Shown here in pieces: positions 1-6,365 of a stretch of 10,156 bases of DNA; the stretch's first letter is position 1, and every line of letters begins with the position of its first letter. A model generated the notes under the pieces. It saw only the letters and a program-made list of their open reading frames with translations, was not told the origin of the DNA and did not search any database. The position numbers and the translations under genes were made by a program. Source of the stretch: an uncultured Sphingosinicella sp. (GTDB lineage: Bacteria > Pseudomonadota > Alphaproteobacteria > Sphingomonadales > Sphingomonadaceae). The stretch covers positions 1 through 10,156 of the forward strand of contig CAMPIH010000082.1 of NCBI GenBank assembly GCA_946886275.1. The letters run 5' to 3'.

Positions 1-1
1 C

Positions 2-1159
2 AACCCGGACAACGACACGCTCCGCCACCCCCACGGCGAGGACGTGCTCAAGAGCGTCTCGCAGCGGCTGCTGAGGGAAGTCGGCCAGTCCGGCCATGTC
101 GGCCGGATGGGCGGCGACGAGTTCGCCGTCGTCATCAAGGACGCCCAGAGCCGGCGGATGGTCGAGACCCTGGCGGATCGGATCATCGCCGCCATCGCCG
201 AGCCGTTCATGCTCGACAAGGCGGAGGTCCGGATCGGCGTGTCGATCGGCTGCGCGTTCGGCCCGATCGACGGCCAGAGCGTCGACGATCTCATCCAGAA
301 GGCCGACCTCGCTCTGTACCAGGCCAAGGCCCAGGGCCGCGGCACCTGCTGCCTGTTCAATTCCGACATGCAGAACGAGCAGGAGGATCGACTCCGGCTC
401 GAGCAGGACCTTCGCGCCGGAATCCAGGCCGGCCAGTTCCGATTGCTCTACCAGCCGCTCATCAACGCCGCCGACCAGAGTCTCCAGGGCTTCGAGGCGC
501 TGATCCGCTGGCACCATCCGACCCGCGGAATCGTCCCGCCGAACGACTTCATCAGCCTCGCCGAGGAATCGGGCCTGATCATGGAGCTCGGCGATTGGGT
601 CGTCGAGGAAGCCTGCCGGGCCGCCGCCTGCTGGCCAGAGAACATCTCGGTGGCGATCAACATCTCGGCCAAGCAGCTCATCTTCCCGGCTCTTCCGAAC
701 ACGATCGGAGAAGCGCTTCGCCACCACCGGATCCAGGCCAACCGGCTCGAGCTCGAGGTCACCGAATCGGTGTTCCTCGGCGATTCCGCCAGCGCCCTGG
801 AAGTTTTGAAGCGGCTCAGGGCGCTCGGCGTCGGGATCGCCCTCGACGATTTCGGCACCGGCTATTCCTCGCTCGGCTATCTGAACAAGGCGGTGTTCCA
901 CAAGCTCAAGATCGACGGCAGCTTCGTCCGTGAATCCGCCGACAATCGCGAGACCGTGGCGATCATCCAGTCGATCGTCCAGCTCGCCAAGAGCTTCCGG
1001 ATGTCGGTCACTGCCGAAGGCGTCGAGACGGCCGACGATTTCACCCGCATGCGCGACCTCGGAGTCCATCAGATCCAGGGCTATCTGTTCGGCCGGCCGA
1101 TGACGTTCGAGCGGGCCAGCGAGCTCGTCCACGGAACCCAGCAGCGGCTGAGCGCCTGA
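2..1159 (+). CDS. GGDEF-EAL cyclic-di-GMP turnover protein, C-terminal part (5' end outside window)
   Basis: The reading frame is open from base 2 with no start, and the first residues (NPDNDTLRHPHGEDVL) are already the middle of a GGDEF domain, so the gene begins upstream; the GTG at 44 is not the true start. GGDEF domains make c-di-GMP from two GTP, EAL domains hydrolyse it to pGpG. The GGDEF signature is intact at 110-124. The RxxD inhibitory site normally just upstream reads GQSG, so product inhibition at that site should be absent. The EAL domain (about 400-1120) keeps the residues expected of an active phosphodiesterase: EAL at 494-502, the NISAKQL and ELEVTES strands, DDFGTGYSS from 845, the KLKID lysine, EGVE, and the closing QGYLFGRPM. 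Either or both activities could therefore operate. The N-terminal sensor or membrane region is not visible, so the signal it reads is unknown. Domain call is firm; net activity is inference. Confidence 0.95.
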   Translation, partial: NPDNDTLRHPHGEDVLKSVSQRLLREVGQSGHVGRMGGDEFAVVIKDAQSRRMVETLADRIIAAIAEPFMLDKAEVRIGVSIGCAFGPIDGQSVDDLIQKADLALYQAKAQGRGTCCLFNSDMQNEQEDRLRLEQDLRAGIQAGQFRLLYQPLINAADQSLQGFEALIRWHHPTRGIVPPNDFISLAEESGLIMELGDWVVEEACRAAACWPENISVAINISAKQLIFPALPNTIGEALRHHRIQANRLELEVTESVFLGDSASALEVLKRLRALGVGIALDDFGTGYSSLGYLNKAVFHKLKIDGSFVRESADNRETVAIIQSIVQLAKSFRMSVTAEGVETADDFTRMRDLGVHQIQGYLFGRPMTFERASELVHGTQQRLSA

Positions 1160-1160
1160 C

Positions 1161-1176
1161 CGGGCGCTGACGCCCG
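1161..1176 (+). terminator. GC-rich hairpin just after the GGDEF-EAL stop, possible terminator
   Basis: CGGGCG (1161-1166), a four-base loop CTGA, and CGCCCG (1171-1176) form a perfect 6-bp stem starting two bases after the stop codon. There is no T-run behind it, so it is not a canonical intrinsic terminator; it may only stabilise the 3' end or assist Rho-dependent ending. Confidence 0.3.
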
Positions 1177-1256
1177 CAGCGGCCCGTCCGCGGCTTGCCA
1201 ATCCCGCGCCCAGGCGGCAATGGGGCCGCTCCTTTCCTCGAAGCGTTTGGCCGACA

Positions 1257-2207
1257 ATGACGGTGAAGACGGACCGATTGGTTACCCTGTTCGGCGGCGG
1301 CGGCTTCGTCGGCCGCTACGTTGCCCAGGCCCTGTTCAAGGCCGGCGCGCGAGTCCGGATCGCCGAGCGCGAGCCGCGCAGCGCCTATTTCCTGAAGCCG
1401 CTGACCGGTCTCGGGATGATCCAGTTCATTCGCGCCGACGTCCGCAATCCGGCCGAGGTCGCCGCCGCCGTCCAGGGCGCGGATGCGGTGATCAACCTGG
1501 TCGGGATCCTCGGCGGCGATTTCCAGGCGGTCCATGTCGACGGCGCCGGCAACGTCGCCGCTTGCGCCGCCAAAGCGGGTGCGACCTCGCTCGTCCATGT
1601 TTCGGCGATCGGCGCCGATCCGGAAAGCGAATCCCGTTATGGCCGGAGCAAGGGGGAAGGGGAGGAAGCGGTCCGCGCCGCCTTTCCCGACTCGACCATC
1701 GTCCGCCCCTCGATCGTGTTCGGAATGGAGGACAATTTCGTCAACCGCTTCGCCCGGATGGCGCGATTGCTTCCGGTCGTCCCGGTGATTCGAGGCCAGT
1801 GGAAGCTGCAGCCGGTGCATAGCGCCGATCTCGGCAAGGCGATCGCCGGGGCGGCGCTCCAGCCCGATCGGCATCGCGGCCAGACCTATGAGCTGGGCGG
1901 GCCGCAGGTCATTTCCATGGCGGAGATCAATCGCTGGATCTGCCAGGCCACCGGCCGCTCGAGGCCGGTCGTCGAGATCCCCGACGCGCTTGGATCGGTG
2001 ATCGCCCGGCTCACCGGCTGGCTTCCCGGCGCCCCGGTCAGCTGGGACCAGTGGCTGATGCTCCAGCGCGACAATGTCGTCAGCGGCGGCGGCACCGGCT
2101 TCGAACCGTTCGGGATCCGCCCGGCGCCGCTCGCCGCGGTCGCCGAGGGCTGGCTTTCCTCCTATCGCCGCCAGGGCCGCTGGGCCCGGGCGTCATCGCC
2201 TTATTGA
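1257..2207 (+). CDS. NAD(P)-binding Rossmann protein, complex I NDUFA9-like subfamily
   Basis: A 316-residue atypical/extended short-chain dehydrogenase-like protein. The N-terminal dinucleotide-binding loop is GGGGFVG (residues 13-19) after strand VTLF, followed by acidic and basic residues at the end of strand 2 (IAEREPR) that leave NAD versus NADP open. Further family marks are INLVGIL (79-85), HVSAIGAD, and the Y128-x3-K132 pair (YGRSK), then RPSIVFG. This pattern matches bacterial relatives of the mitochondrial complex I assembly/accessory subunit NDUFA9, often annotated as complex I NDUFA9 subunit family. In bacteria the reaction and substrate are not established, and no complex I genes are nearby. 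The ATG at 1257 places the Rossmann strand at the N-terminus as expected. uppP follows after 29 bases, so the two are probably co-transcribed. A generic NAD-dependent epimerase/dehydratase is the alternative label. Confidence 0.88.
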   Translation: MTVKTDRLVTLFGGGGFVGRYVAQALFKAGARVRIAEREPRSAYFLKPLTGLGMIQFIRADVRNPAEVAAAVQGADAVINLVGILGGDFQAVHVDGAGNVAACAAKAGATSLVHVSAIGADPESESRYGRSKGEGEEAVRAAFPDSTIVRPSIVFGMEDNFVNRFARMARLLPVVPVIRGQWKLQPVHSADLGKAIAGAALQPDRHRGQTYELGGPQVISMAEINRWICQATGRSRPVVEIPDALGSVIARLTGWLPGAPVSWDQWLMLQRDNVVSGGGTGFEPFGIRPAPLAAVAEGWLSSYRRQGRWARASSPY

Positions 2208-2236
2208 CCCTCTCACCGGAAACCGCCCCTCCCGAC

Positions 2237-3040
2237 ATGGACGCAGCCCTACTGACCATCATTCTCCTCGGAATCGTCGAGGGGCTCACCGAATTCATCC
2301 CGGTTTCCTCGACCGGGCACCTCGTGCTTGCCGCCGAGCTCCTCGGCTTCGAGAGCGAAGCTTCCGGGACGTTCGAGATCGTCATCCAGCTCGGTGCGAT
2401 CCTGGCGGTGATCGTCCTCTACTGGCGGCGCTTCTTCGACGTCGGCATGGGCCTGACCCGAGGCGACGGCGAGGCCTTGCTGTTCACGCGCAACGTCTTC
2501 CTGGGCTTCCTGCCGTCGATGGTGATCGGCTTCATCGTCTACGATTATGTGAAGGCGATGCTCGAATCGCCGATGATCGTCGCGGTCGCCCTGATCGTCG
2601 GCGGCTTCGCGATCCTCGCGATCGAGCGGCTGGTCGTTCGGCCCCGCTTCGACAGCGTCGAGGCGATGAGCTGGAAAGCGGCGCTCGGAGTCGGCTTCAT
2701 CCAGTGCCTGTCGATGATCCCCGGCGTGAGCCGCTCGGGGGCGACGATCATCGGCGCCCTCTCGCTCGGGGTCGAGCGTCGTACCGCCGCCGAATATAGC
2801 TTCTTCCTCGCCGTTCCGACGATGCTCGCGGCGAGCGCCTATGATCTGCTCCGCTCGGGCGACGAGCTGGGGGAGGGCGCCTGGGGAACGATCGCCGTCG
2901 GCTTCGTCGTCTCGTTCATCGTCGCCTTGGTCGTGATCAAATGGTTCATCGCCATCGTCTCGAGGATCGGCTTCGCCCCCTTCGCCTGGTACCGGATCAT
3001 CGTCGGCTCGCTCGCGCTCGTCTGGCTGCTGGCCCGTTAA
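2237..3040 (+). CDS. uppP: undecaprenyl-diphosphate phosphatase UppP (BacA)
   Basis: A 267-residue polytopic inner-membrane protein that removes a phosphate from undecaprenyl diphosphate, recycling the lipid carrier used for peptidoglycan and other surface polymers; loss or overproduction alters bacitracin sensitivity in characterised relatives. Both family signatures are present: EGLTEFIPVSSTGH at residues 15-28 (with the two glutamates and the histidine of the active site) and IPGVSRSGAT at 161-170, with R166 as the catalytic arginine. Hydrophobic segments fill most of the rest, and length matches the family (about 265-275). The frame stays open back to 2051, but that region overlaps the preceding gene; ATG 2237 gives the normal N-terminus two residues from the first helix. 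No strong Shine-Dalgarno is seen, so coupling to the upstream gene is likely. Confidence 0.97.
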   Translation: MDAALLTIILLGIVEGLTEFIPVSSTGHLVLAAELLGFESEASGTFEIVIQLGAILAVIVLYWRRFFDVGMGLTRGDGEALLFTRNVFLGFLPSMVIGFIVYDYVKAMLESPMIVAVALIVGGFAILAIERLVVRPRFDSVEAMSWKAALGVGFIQCLSMIPGVSRSGATIIGALSLGVERRTAAEYSFFLAVPTMLAASAYDLLRSGDELGEGAWGTIAVGFVVSFIVALVVIKWFIAIVSRIGFAPFAWYRIIVGSLALVWLLAR

Positions 3041-3048
3041 AGGCGCGC

Positions 3049-3079
3049 TTCGTCCCGGGAACCGGGGCGAAACCGGGAC
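3049..3079 (+). terminator. two competing hairpins after uppP, possible transcript 3' end
   Basis: TTCGTCCCGG (3049-3058) can pair with CCGGGGCGAA (3062-3071) around a GAA loop, ten pairs with one G-U. The same left arm, GTCCCGG (3052-3058), is also perfectly complementary to CCGGGAC (3073-3079). No T-run follows, so this is at best a non-canonical terminator or a 3'-end stabilising structure for the uppP message. Confidence 0.35.
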
Positions 3080-3090
3080 TGGCCCTCTGC

Positions 3091-3109
3091 GTTCATCCTC
3101 CGCTCATCC
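3091..3109 (+). promoter_or_regulatory. 11-base-spaced direct repeat, candidate response-regulator site
   Basis: GTTCATCC (3091-3098) and GCTCATCC (3102-3109) repeat with 7 of 8 bases identical and a start-to-start spacing of 11, one helical turn. This arrangement is typical of tandem binding by OmpR-family response regulators. It lies about 85-100 bases before the start of the secreted-protein gene at 3193. No convincing -35/-10 pair could be placed between it and the gene. The regulator identity is unknown. Confidence 0.35.
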
Positions 3110-3192
3110 CATTGAGACGAAAACTGAAACCGACTCGTGCGCCGGCGCGTTGATGGCCTGCGCCTGTTTTCGGACGTTTCTGGAGGCCAGTC

Positions 3193-3678
3193 ATGCGTAA
3201 GCTCCTGTTTCTGATCGGCGCCGCCGCCCTTGCCGCCCCTGTTGCGGCCCAGGCGCCGGTATTCGACGACTCGCTCGACGACGATATCGTCGCGGCCATT
3301 CCTCCGGCCGAGGAGGTCGAGGCGATGGCGCCGGCGATGGACGCGATGGCCGGTGCCCTCCTCAACGTCGACGTCGGTCCGCTGCTCGATGCCGCCGATC
3401 CCACCCGCCGCCGCTACGATCATGGCATGCCGGGCCGAACCCTCGGCCGGATCGCCGGTCGCGACGATCCCTATTTCGAGGAGAGGATGCGTTCCTCCAT
3501 CTACGGCGTCACCAGCGACATGGGACGGATGATGGAAGCGCTCGCGGTGGCCGCCCCGGCGATGCGGCGGTCGCTTCGCGAGTTCGAGCGCGGGATCGAA
3601 GGCGCGATCGACGATTATGAGCGCCGCCGGCCGCAACCGCGCCGCGACTGGGAAGAAGACGAAAATTATCCCGACTGA
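3193..3678 (+). CDS. secreted protein of unknown function
   Basis: I do not recognise this 161-residue protein. It starts with a clear Sec signal peptide: MRK, a hydrophobic core (LLFLIGAAALAAP), and a likely cut after VAA at residue 19. The mature part begins with an acidic stretch (FDDSLDDDI), continues with an Ala/Met-rich segment containing PAMDAMAGALLNVDVGPLLD (around 47-66), which is predicted helical, then an arginine-rich region with paired acidic residues (AGRDDPYFEERM), a methionine-rich helix (SDMGRMMEALAVAAPAMRR) and a charged tail ending EEDENYPD. There are no cysteines and no obvious catalytic motif. GGAGG at 3182-3186, six bases before ATG 3193, is the best ribosome binding site in the window and fixes the start. 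It stands alone, with 152 bases before and 134 after. It is probably periplasmic; the role is unknown. Confidence 0.8.
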   Translation: MRKLLFLIGAAALAAPVAAQAPVFDDSLDDDIVAAIPPAEEVEAMAPAMDAMAGALLNVDVGPLLDAADPTRRRYDHGMPGRTLGRIAGRDDPYFEERMRSSIYGVTSDMGRMMEALAVAAPAMRRSLREFERGIEGAIDDYERRRPQPRRDWEEDENYPD

Positions 3679-3690
3679 CGGCTGATCGCC

Positions 3691-3714
3691 ACAGCAGGGG
3701 GGCCCCCAGCCTGT
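3691..3714 (+). terminator. imperfect inverted repeat after the secreted-protein gene
   Basis: ACAG (3691-3694) pairs with CTGT (3711-3714) around a G6C5 core (3697-3707), separated by small internal loops. Only a short TTT (3713-3715... GTTTG) follows, so as an intrinsic terminator it is weak. It begins 13 bases after the stop codon, the position where an end signal would be expected. Confidence 0.3.
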
Positions 3715-3720
3715 TTGCAG

Positions 3721-3739
3721 CGAACCGCTTCGCGGCTCG
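3721..3739. repeat. stem-loop with TTC loop upstream of the fzlA promoter
   Basis: CGAACCGC (3721-3728) and GCGGCTCG (3732-3739) pair over eight positions with one A-C mismatch around a TTC loop. It sits between the secreted-protein gene and the promoter of the next gene. It may be a second part of the transcript end or a protein site; nothing in the sequence decides this. Confidence 0.3.
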
Positions 3740-3765
3740 GCTCATTATGGGTCGCTGAACCTCCC

Positions 3766-3803
3766 TCACGGCCATTGCGGCTGCTGGACCCACACCGTAA
3801 GAC
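3766..3803 (+). promoter_or_regulatory. promoter of fzlA, carrying the 17-base repeat shared with fur
   Basis: The exact sequence TCACGGCCATTGCGGCT (3766-3782) recurs before fur at 6945-6961. A -35-like TTGCGG (3775-3780) is followed after 17 bases by TAAGAC (3798-3803), a weak -10. Downstream bases are partly conserved with the fur copy (CTG, CACA, TAA at the same offsets). The repeat starts 47 bases before the ATG at 3813, as it does before fur. A start of transcription about 7 bases past the -10 would fall near 3810, leaving almost no untranslated leader, and no Shine-Dalgarno is visible. Confidence 0.6.
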
Positions 3804-3812
3804 GGCCCGTCC

Positions 3813-4484
3813 ATGTGGCAGCTCTATCAATTCCCCCTTTGCCCATTTTCTCGCAAGGTCCGGCTCATGCTGGCCGAGAAGGGCGTCGCCCACGAGCTCA
3901 AGCGGGTCTCGCCCTGGGAGCAGGAGGACGAGTTCGTCGATCTCAACCCGGCCGGTGAGACTCCGGTCCTGGTCGAGGACCAGAAAGGCACGGTGCTGAT
4001 CGATTCCGGCGCCATCTGCGAATATTTCGAAGAGACCCTGGACCGGGCGCCAATGATCCCGGGGACGTCGATCAATCGCGCCGAAATCCGCCGCCTGGTC
4101 TCCTGGTTCGACGACAAATTGTTTCGCGACGTCGTCTCGCCCCTGATGGAGGAGAGGATGCGCAAGCGGCTGGTCAGCCGGGCGCCGCCCGAGACGGCCG
4201 TCCTCCGAAAGGCGATGACCGCCGCCAACGGCCATCTCGATTATATCGATTATCTGCTCGATCACCGCCGCTGGCTCGCCGGGCCGACCCTGACCCTGGC
4301 CGATCTCGCCGCCGCTGCCCATCTCTCGGTCGCCGACTATCTCGGTGGAATCGACTGGCGCGGCCACAAGCAGACCCTGGACTGGTATTCGGTGATGAAG
4401 TCGAGGCCGAGCTTCCGGCCCCTGCTCGGCGAGCGGATGGAGGTGATCATGCCGCCCGCCCATTACGACAAGGTCGATTTCTGA
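3813..4484 (+). CDS. fzlA: GST-fold protein, probable FtsZ-binding division protein FzlA
   Basis: A 223-residue protein with the two-domain glutathione S-transferase architecture: thioredoxin-like N-terminal domain (about 1-78, opening MWQLYQFPLCPFSRKVRLML, cis-Pro in NPAGETPVL, and the DSGAICEYFEE helix) and an all-helical C-terminal domain (about 87-205, with NGHLDYIDYLLD and LADLAAAAHLSVADYLGGI), then a conserved-looking tail ending HYDKVDF. The opening, the LAAAAHLSVADYLGGIDW block and the tail match what I recall of Caulobacter FzlA, an essential alphaproteobacterial protein that binds FtsZ filaments and links them to septal cell-wall synthesis through FtsW. FzlA is thought to have lost normal glutathione chemistry. 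The nearby uppP fits an envelope context. The GST fold is certain; the FzlA assignment is from memory of the family, so a generic GST is the fallback. It begins almost at its predicted transcription start. Confidence 0.85.
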   Translation: MWQLYQFPLCPFSRKVRLMLAEKGVAHELKRVSPWEQEDEFVDLNPAGETPVLVEDQKGTVLIDSGAICEYFEETLDRAPMIPGTSINRAEIRRLVSWFDDKLFRDVVSPLMEERMRKRLVSRAPPETAVLRKAMTAANGHLDYIDYLLDHRRWLAGPTLTLADLAAAAHLSVADYLGGIDWRGHKQTLDWYSVMKSRPSFRPLLGERMEVIMPPAHYDKVDF

Positions 4485-4527
4485 CGACGGGGTTGATCAG
4501 TCGGCCGCTCGACGCCACATCGCATCC

Positions 4528-5100
4528 ATGCTGATCCAGACCGAAACGACGCCCAATCCCGCTGCCCTCAAATTCCTTCCGGGGCAGAAGGTGATGGAGC
4601 ATGGCACCCGCGACTTCGCGACTCCCGAGGATGCCGAGGCCTCGCCTCTGGCGGAGGCGATCTTCTCGACCGGCGAGGTCGAAGGCGTCTTCTTCGGCCG
4701 CGACTTCATCTCCGTGACCGCGGCCCCGGGCGTCGAATGGCGCCAGCTGAAGCCGCAGGTCCTCGAGGTGCTGCTCGACCATTTCGCCAGCGGGGCACCC
4801 TTGTTCCGCGCGGGAAGCGCCGCTGAAATCCACATCGCTCCGGATCCGGCGATCGAGGAGCGGCCCGAAGATTCCGAGATCGTCGCCCAGATCAGGGAAT
4901 TGATCGAGACCCGGGTCCGCCCGGCGGTCGCCCAGGACGGCGGCGACATCGTCTATCGCGGGTTCCGCGACGGCAAGGTCTATCTGGCGATGCACGGCGC
5001 CTGTGCCGGCTGCCCCTCCTCGACCATGACCCTCAAGCAGGGCATCGAAAGCCTGCTCAAACATTATGTCCCCGAGGTCGAAGCCGTCGAGGCGGTCTGA
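4528..5100 (+). CDS. Nfu-type iron-sulfur cluster carrier (NifU family)
   Basis: A 190-residue two-domain protein. Residues 1-88 form the Nfu N-terminal domain, recognisable from IQTETTPNPAALKFLPG and from GVFFGRDFISVT. Residues about 115-185 form the NifU C-terminal domain with RPAVAQDGGDI and the cluster-binding C159-A-G-C162 followed by PSSTMTLKQGIE. Two subunits bridge one [4Fe-4S] cluster through the CxxC and pass it to client enzymes. This domain order is that of mitochondrial NFU1 and its alphaproteobacterial relatives, not of E. coli NfuA, which has a degenerate A-type scaffold domain in front. It starts 43 bases after fzlA and may share its transcript. MiaB, encoded 3 kb downstream, is the type of double-cluster enzyme such carriers serve in other bacteria; that link is inference. 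Confidence 0.95.
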   Translation: MLIQTETTPNPAALKFLPGQKVMEHGTRDFATPEDAEASPLAEAIFSTGEVEGVFFGRDFISVTAAPGVEWRQLKPQVLEVLLDHFASGAPLFRAGSAAEIHIAPDPAIEERPEDSEIVAQIRELIETRVRPAVAQDGGDIVYRGFRDGKVYLAMHGACAGCPSSTMTLKQGIESLLKHYVPEVEAVEAV

Positions 5101-5180
5101 CCCGTCTTTCGGCATCGTCCCGACCCGATCGCGCGCCTTCATGTCGTCGACGCTGGACTCCCGCGGCTGAGAAAGTGACG

Positions 5181-5210
5181 ATGGCGATCATGGCTTGGCG
5201 ATATTCCTGA
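5181..5210 (+). CDS. possible 9-codon leader ORF coupled to tsaB
   Basis: ATG GCG ATC ATG GCT TGG CGA TAT TCC TGA encodes MAIMAWRYS. A purine-rich GAGAAAG (5169-5175) lies five bases before its ATG, whereas tsaB itself has no visible ribosome binding site. Its stop and the tsaB start overlap as TGATG (5208-5212), the arrangement used for translational coupling. The reading is speculative: so short an ORF can easily occur by chance. Confidence 0.2.
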   Translation: MAIMAWRYS

Positions 5211-5824
5211 TGCAGCTCGTGATCGAAAGCGCGACGGCGGCCTGCTCGGCCGCCTTGCTCGGAGCGGACGGCGCGCTGATCGACGAACGCCACGAGCTGG
5301 TCGGGCGGGGCCATGCCGAGCGTCTGCTGCCGATGATCGCGGACCTGCTCGGTGCCAAGGGCTCCAGGCGCCGGCCCTCGGCCATCCTGGTCGATTGCGG
5401 CCCCGGAAGCTTCACCGGGGTCCGGGTCGGGCTCTCCGCCGCTCACGGGCTCGCGATCGGCTGGCGGGTGCCGGTCGCCGGCTTCTCGTCGCTCGCCTTG
5501 ATCGCCGCCGCCAGTGGCGAGGCACAGGTGGCCGTCGCTCTCCTGGGAGGACATGGCCAGCTTTTCGTGCAAACCTATGGCGGTGATCCCCTGTCTCCAC
5601 TCGACAATTTGCGCTCGCTGTCTCCGGACGAGGCCGCGGCCGAGATCGCTTCCGAGCTGGTGATCGGCTCGGGCTCGGAGGCGCTCGTCGCCGCCCGTGG
5701 CAGAGGCCGCTGGTCGCAGGCCATGCCGCGCGCCGCCGATGCCCGCTTGCTCCCGCTTTCCGCCCGGAGCCTGGAGGCGCGGCCGATCTACGGCCGAGCT
5801 CCCGATGCGAAGCCGATGGCATGA
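5210..5824 (+). CDS. tsaB: tRNA threonylcarbamoyladenosine biosynthesis protein TsaB
   Basis: A 204-residue ASKHA-fold protein. TsaB pairs with TsaD (and TsaE) to transfer threonylcarbamoyl from TC-AMP to A37 of tRNAs that read ANN codons; it is the scaffold partner and not the catalytic one. The sequence opens on the first strand as usual (MQLVIESATAACSAALL), carries the family signature GPGSFTG at residues 64-70 followed by VRVGLSAAHGLA, and HAERLLPMI around 35-43. The tail (SARSLEARPIYGRAPDAKP) resembles the PxYxR end typical of the family. A TTG at 5195 would add five residues (MAIFL); ATG 5210 gives the standard N-terminus and is preferred. rimI starts inside the stop codon (ATGA, 5821-5824), a common tsaB-rimI pair. 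Length is in the lower part of the family range. Confidence 0.95.
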   Translation: MQLVIESATAACSAALLGADGALIDERHELVGRGHAERLLPMIADLLGAKGSRRRPSAILVDCGPGSFTGVRVGLSAAHGLAIGWRVPVAGFSSLALIAAASGEAQVAVALLGGHGQLFVQTYGGDPLSPLDNLRSLSPDEAAAEIASELVIGSGSEALVAARGRGRWSQAMPRAADARLLPLSARSLEARPIYGRAPDAKPMA

Positions 5825-6294
5825 GCGGTCGCTCGATCATTCTCAGCGAAGGCGGCCTTGCCGATCTCGGCGCCGTGATGGCGGTGATGGACGACAGTTT
5901 CGATCCGTCCTTCGGCGAGGCGTGGACGACGTCGCAATGCGCCGGGCTTCTGCCGATGCCCGGCGTCTGGCTCACTTTGGCGTGGATCGGGGACGAAGTG
6001 GCGGGCTTCGCTCTGAGCCGGGCGATGGCCGGAGAGGCCGAATTGCTGCTTCTCGCGGTTCGGCGGGGCGACCAGGGTCTTGGAATCGGCAAGACCCTGC
6101 TCGAAGAGTTCATGAGCGCCTCAAGGATCCGCGGGGCGACCCGCGTTCATCTTGAAGTCCGCGAAGGAAATCATGCGGTTGCGCTATACGAGCAAGCAGG
6201 TTTTTCGTTGGTCGGCCGACGCCGCCATTATTATTCGGGGCGTGATGGACAACTCCATGATGCTCTCACCATGGCCAGAGCTACCGGCGACTGA
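5821..6294 (+). CDS. rimI: ribosomal-protein-alanine N-acetyltransferase RimI
   Basis: A 157-residue GNAT-family acetyltransferase, which in characterised bacteria acetylates the N-terminal alanine of ribosomal protein S18. Motif A, the acetyl-CoA pyrophosphate loop, is QGLGIGKTLL at residues 85-94, preceded by strand LLLLAVRR. HLEVREGNHAVALYEQAGF (110-128) holds the glutamate (E112) and tyrosine (Y123) that align with the catalytic pair described for RimI, and the GF-LVGRRRHYY ending is typical. The gene overlaps tsaB by four bases and is translated with it. Substrate specificity is inferred from the tsaB-rimI pairing and the motif set; other GNAT targets cannot be excluded. Confidence 0.9.
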   Translation: MSGRSIILSEGGLADLGAVMAVMDDSFDPSFGEAWTTSQCAGLLPMPGVWLTLAWIGDEVAGFALSRAMAGEAELLLLAVRRGDQGLGIGKTLLEEFMSASRIRGATRVHLEVREGNHAVALYEQAGFSLVGRRRHYYSGRDGQLHDALTMARATGD

Positions 6295-6365
6295 GGTGAA
6301 TTGACGTGTCCCGCGGCACATAAGTCCTTGTCAATCGCCCCGAAACGGATCAATCCAGTCCTATC

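Noticed and set aside
1041..1874. Long minus-strand open frame opposite the GGDEF-EAL end and the NDUFA9-like gene
   Set aside because: It covers the 3' end of one gene with clear domains and half of another; the translation has no recognisable motif and is the kind of shadow frame common at high GC.
2051..2236. Extended N-terminus of uppP
   Set aside because: The added 62 residues overlap the previous gene, are Arg/Pro-rich shadow sequence, and are not part of the UppP family; ATG 2237 gives the standard start.
3132..3136. GACTC, a CcrM-type GANTC methylation site upstream of the secreted-protein gene
   Set aside because: GANTC sites also occur at 5156-5160 and within coding sequence here, so a single intergenic copy is not evidence for cell-cycle control.
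3666..4463. 265-codon minus-strand open frame opposite fzlA
   Set aside because: The + strand encodes a full GST-fold protein with a promoter; the antisense product shows no domain or start signal.
4493..4527. Separate promoter for the NifU-family gene (TTGATC at 4493)
   Set aside because: No acceptable -10 at 16-18 bases could be found, and the short gap is compatible with transcription from the fzlA promoter.
5101..5209. A gene or gene remnant between nifU and tsaB
   Set aside because: The 109-base gap has no recognisable protein similarity in any frame beyond the tiny leader ORF already listed.
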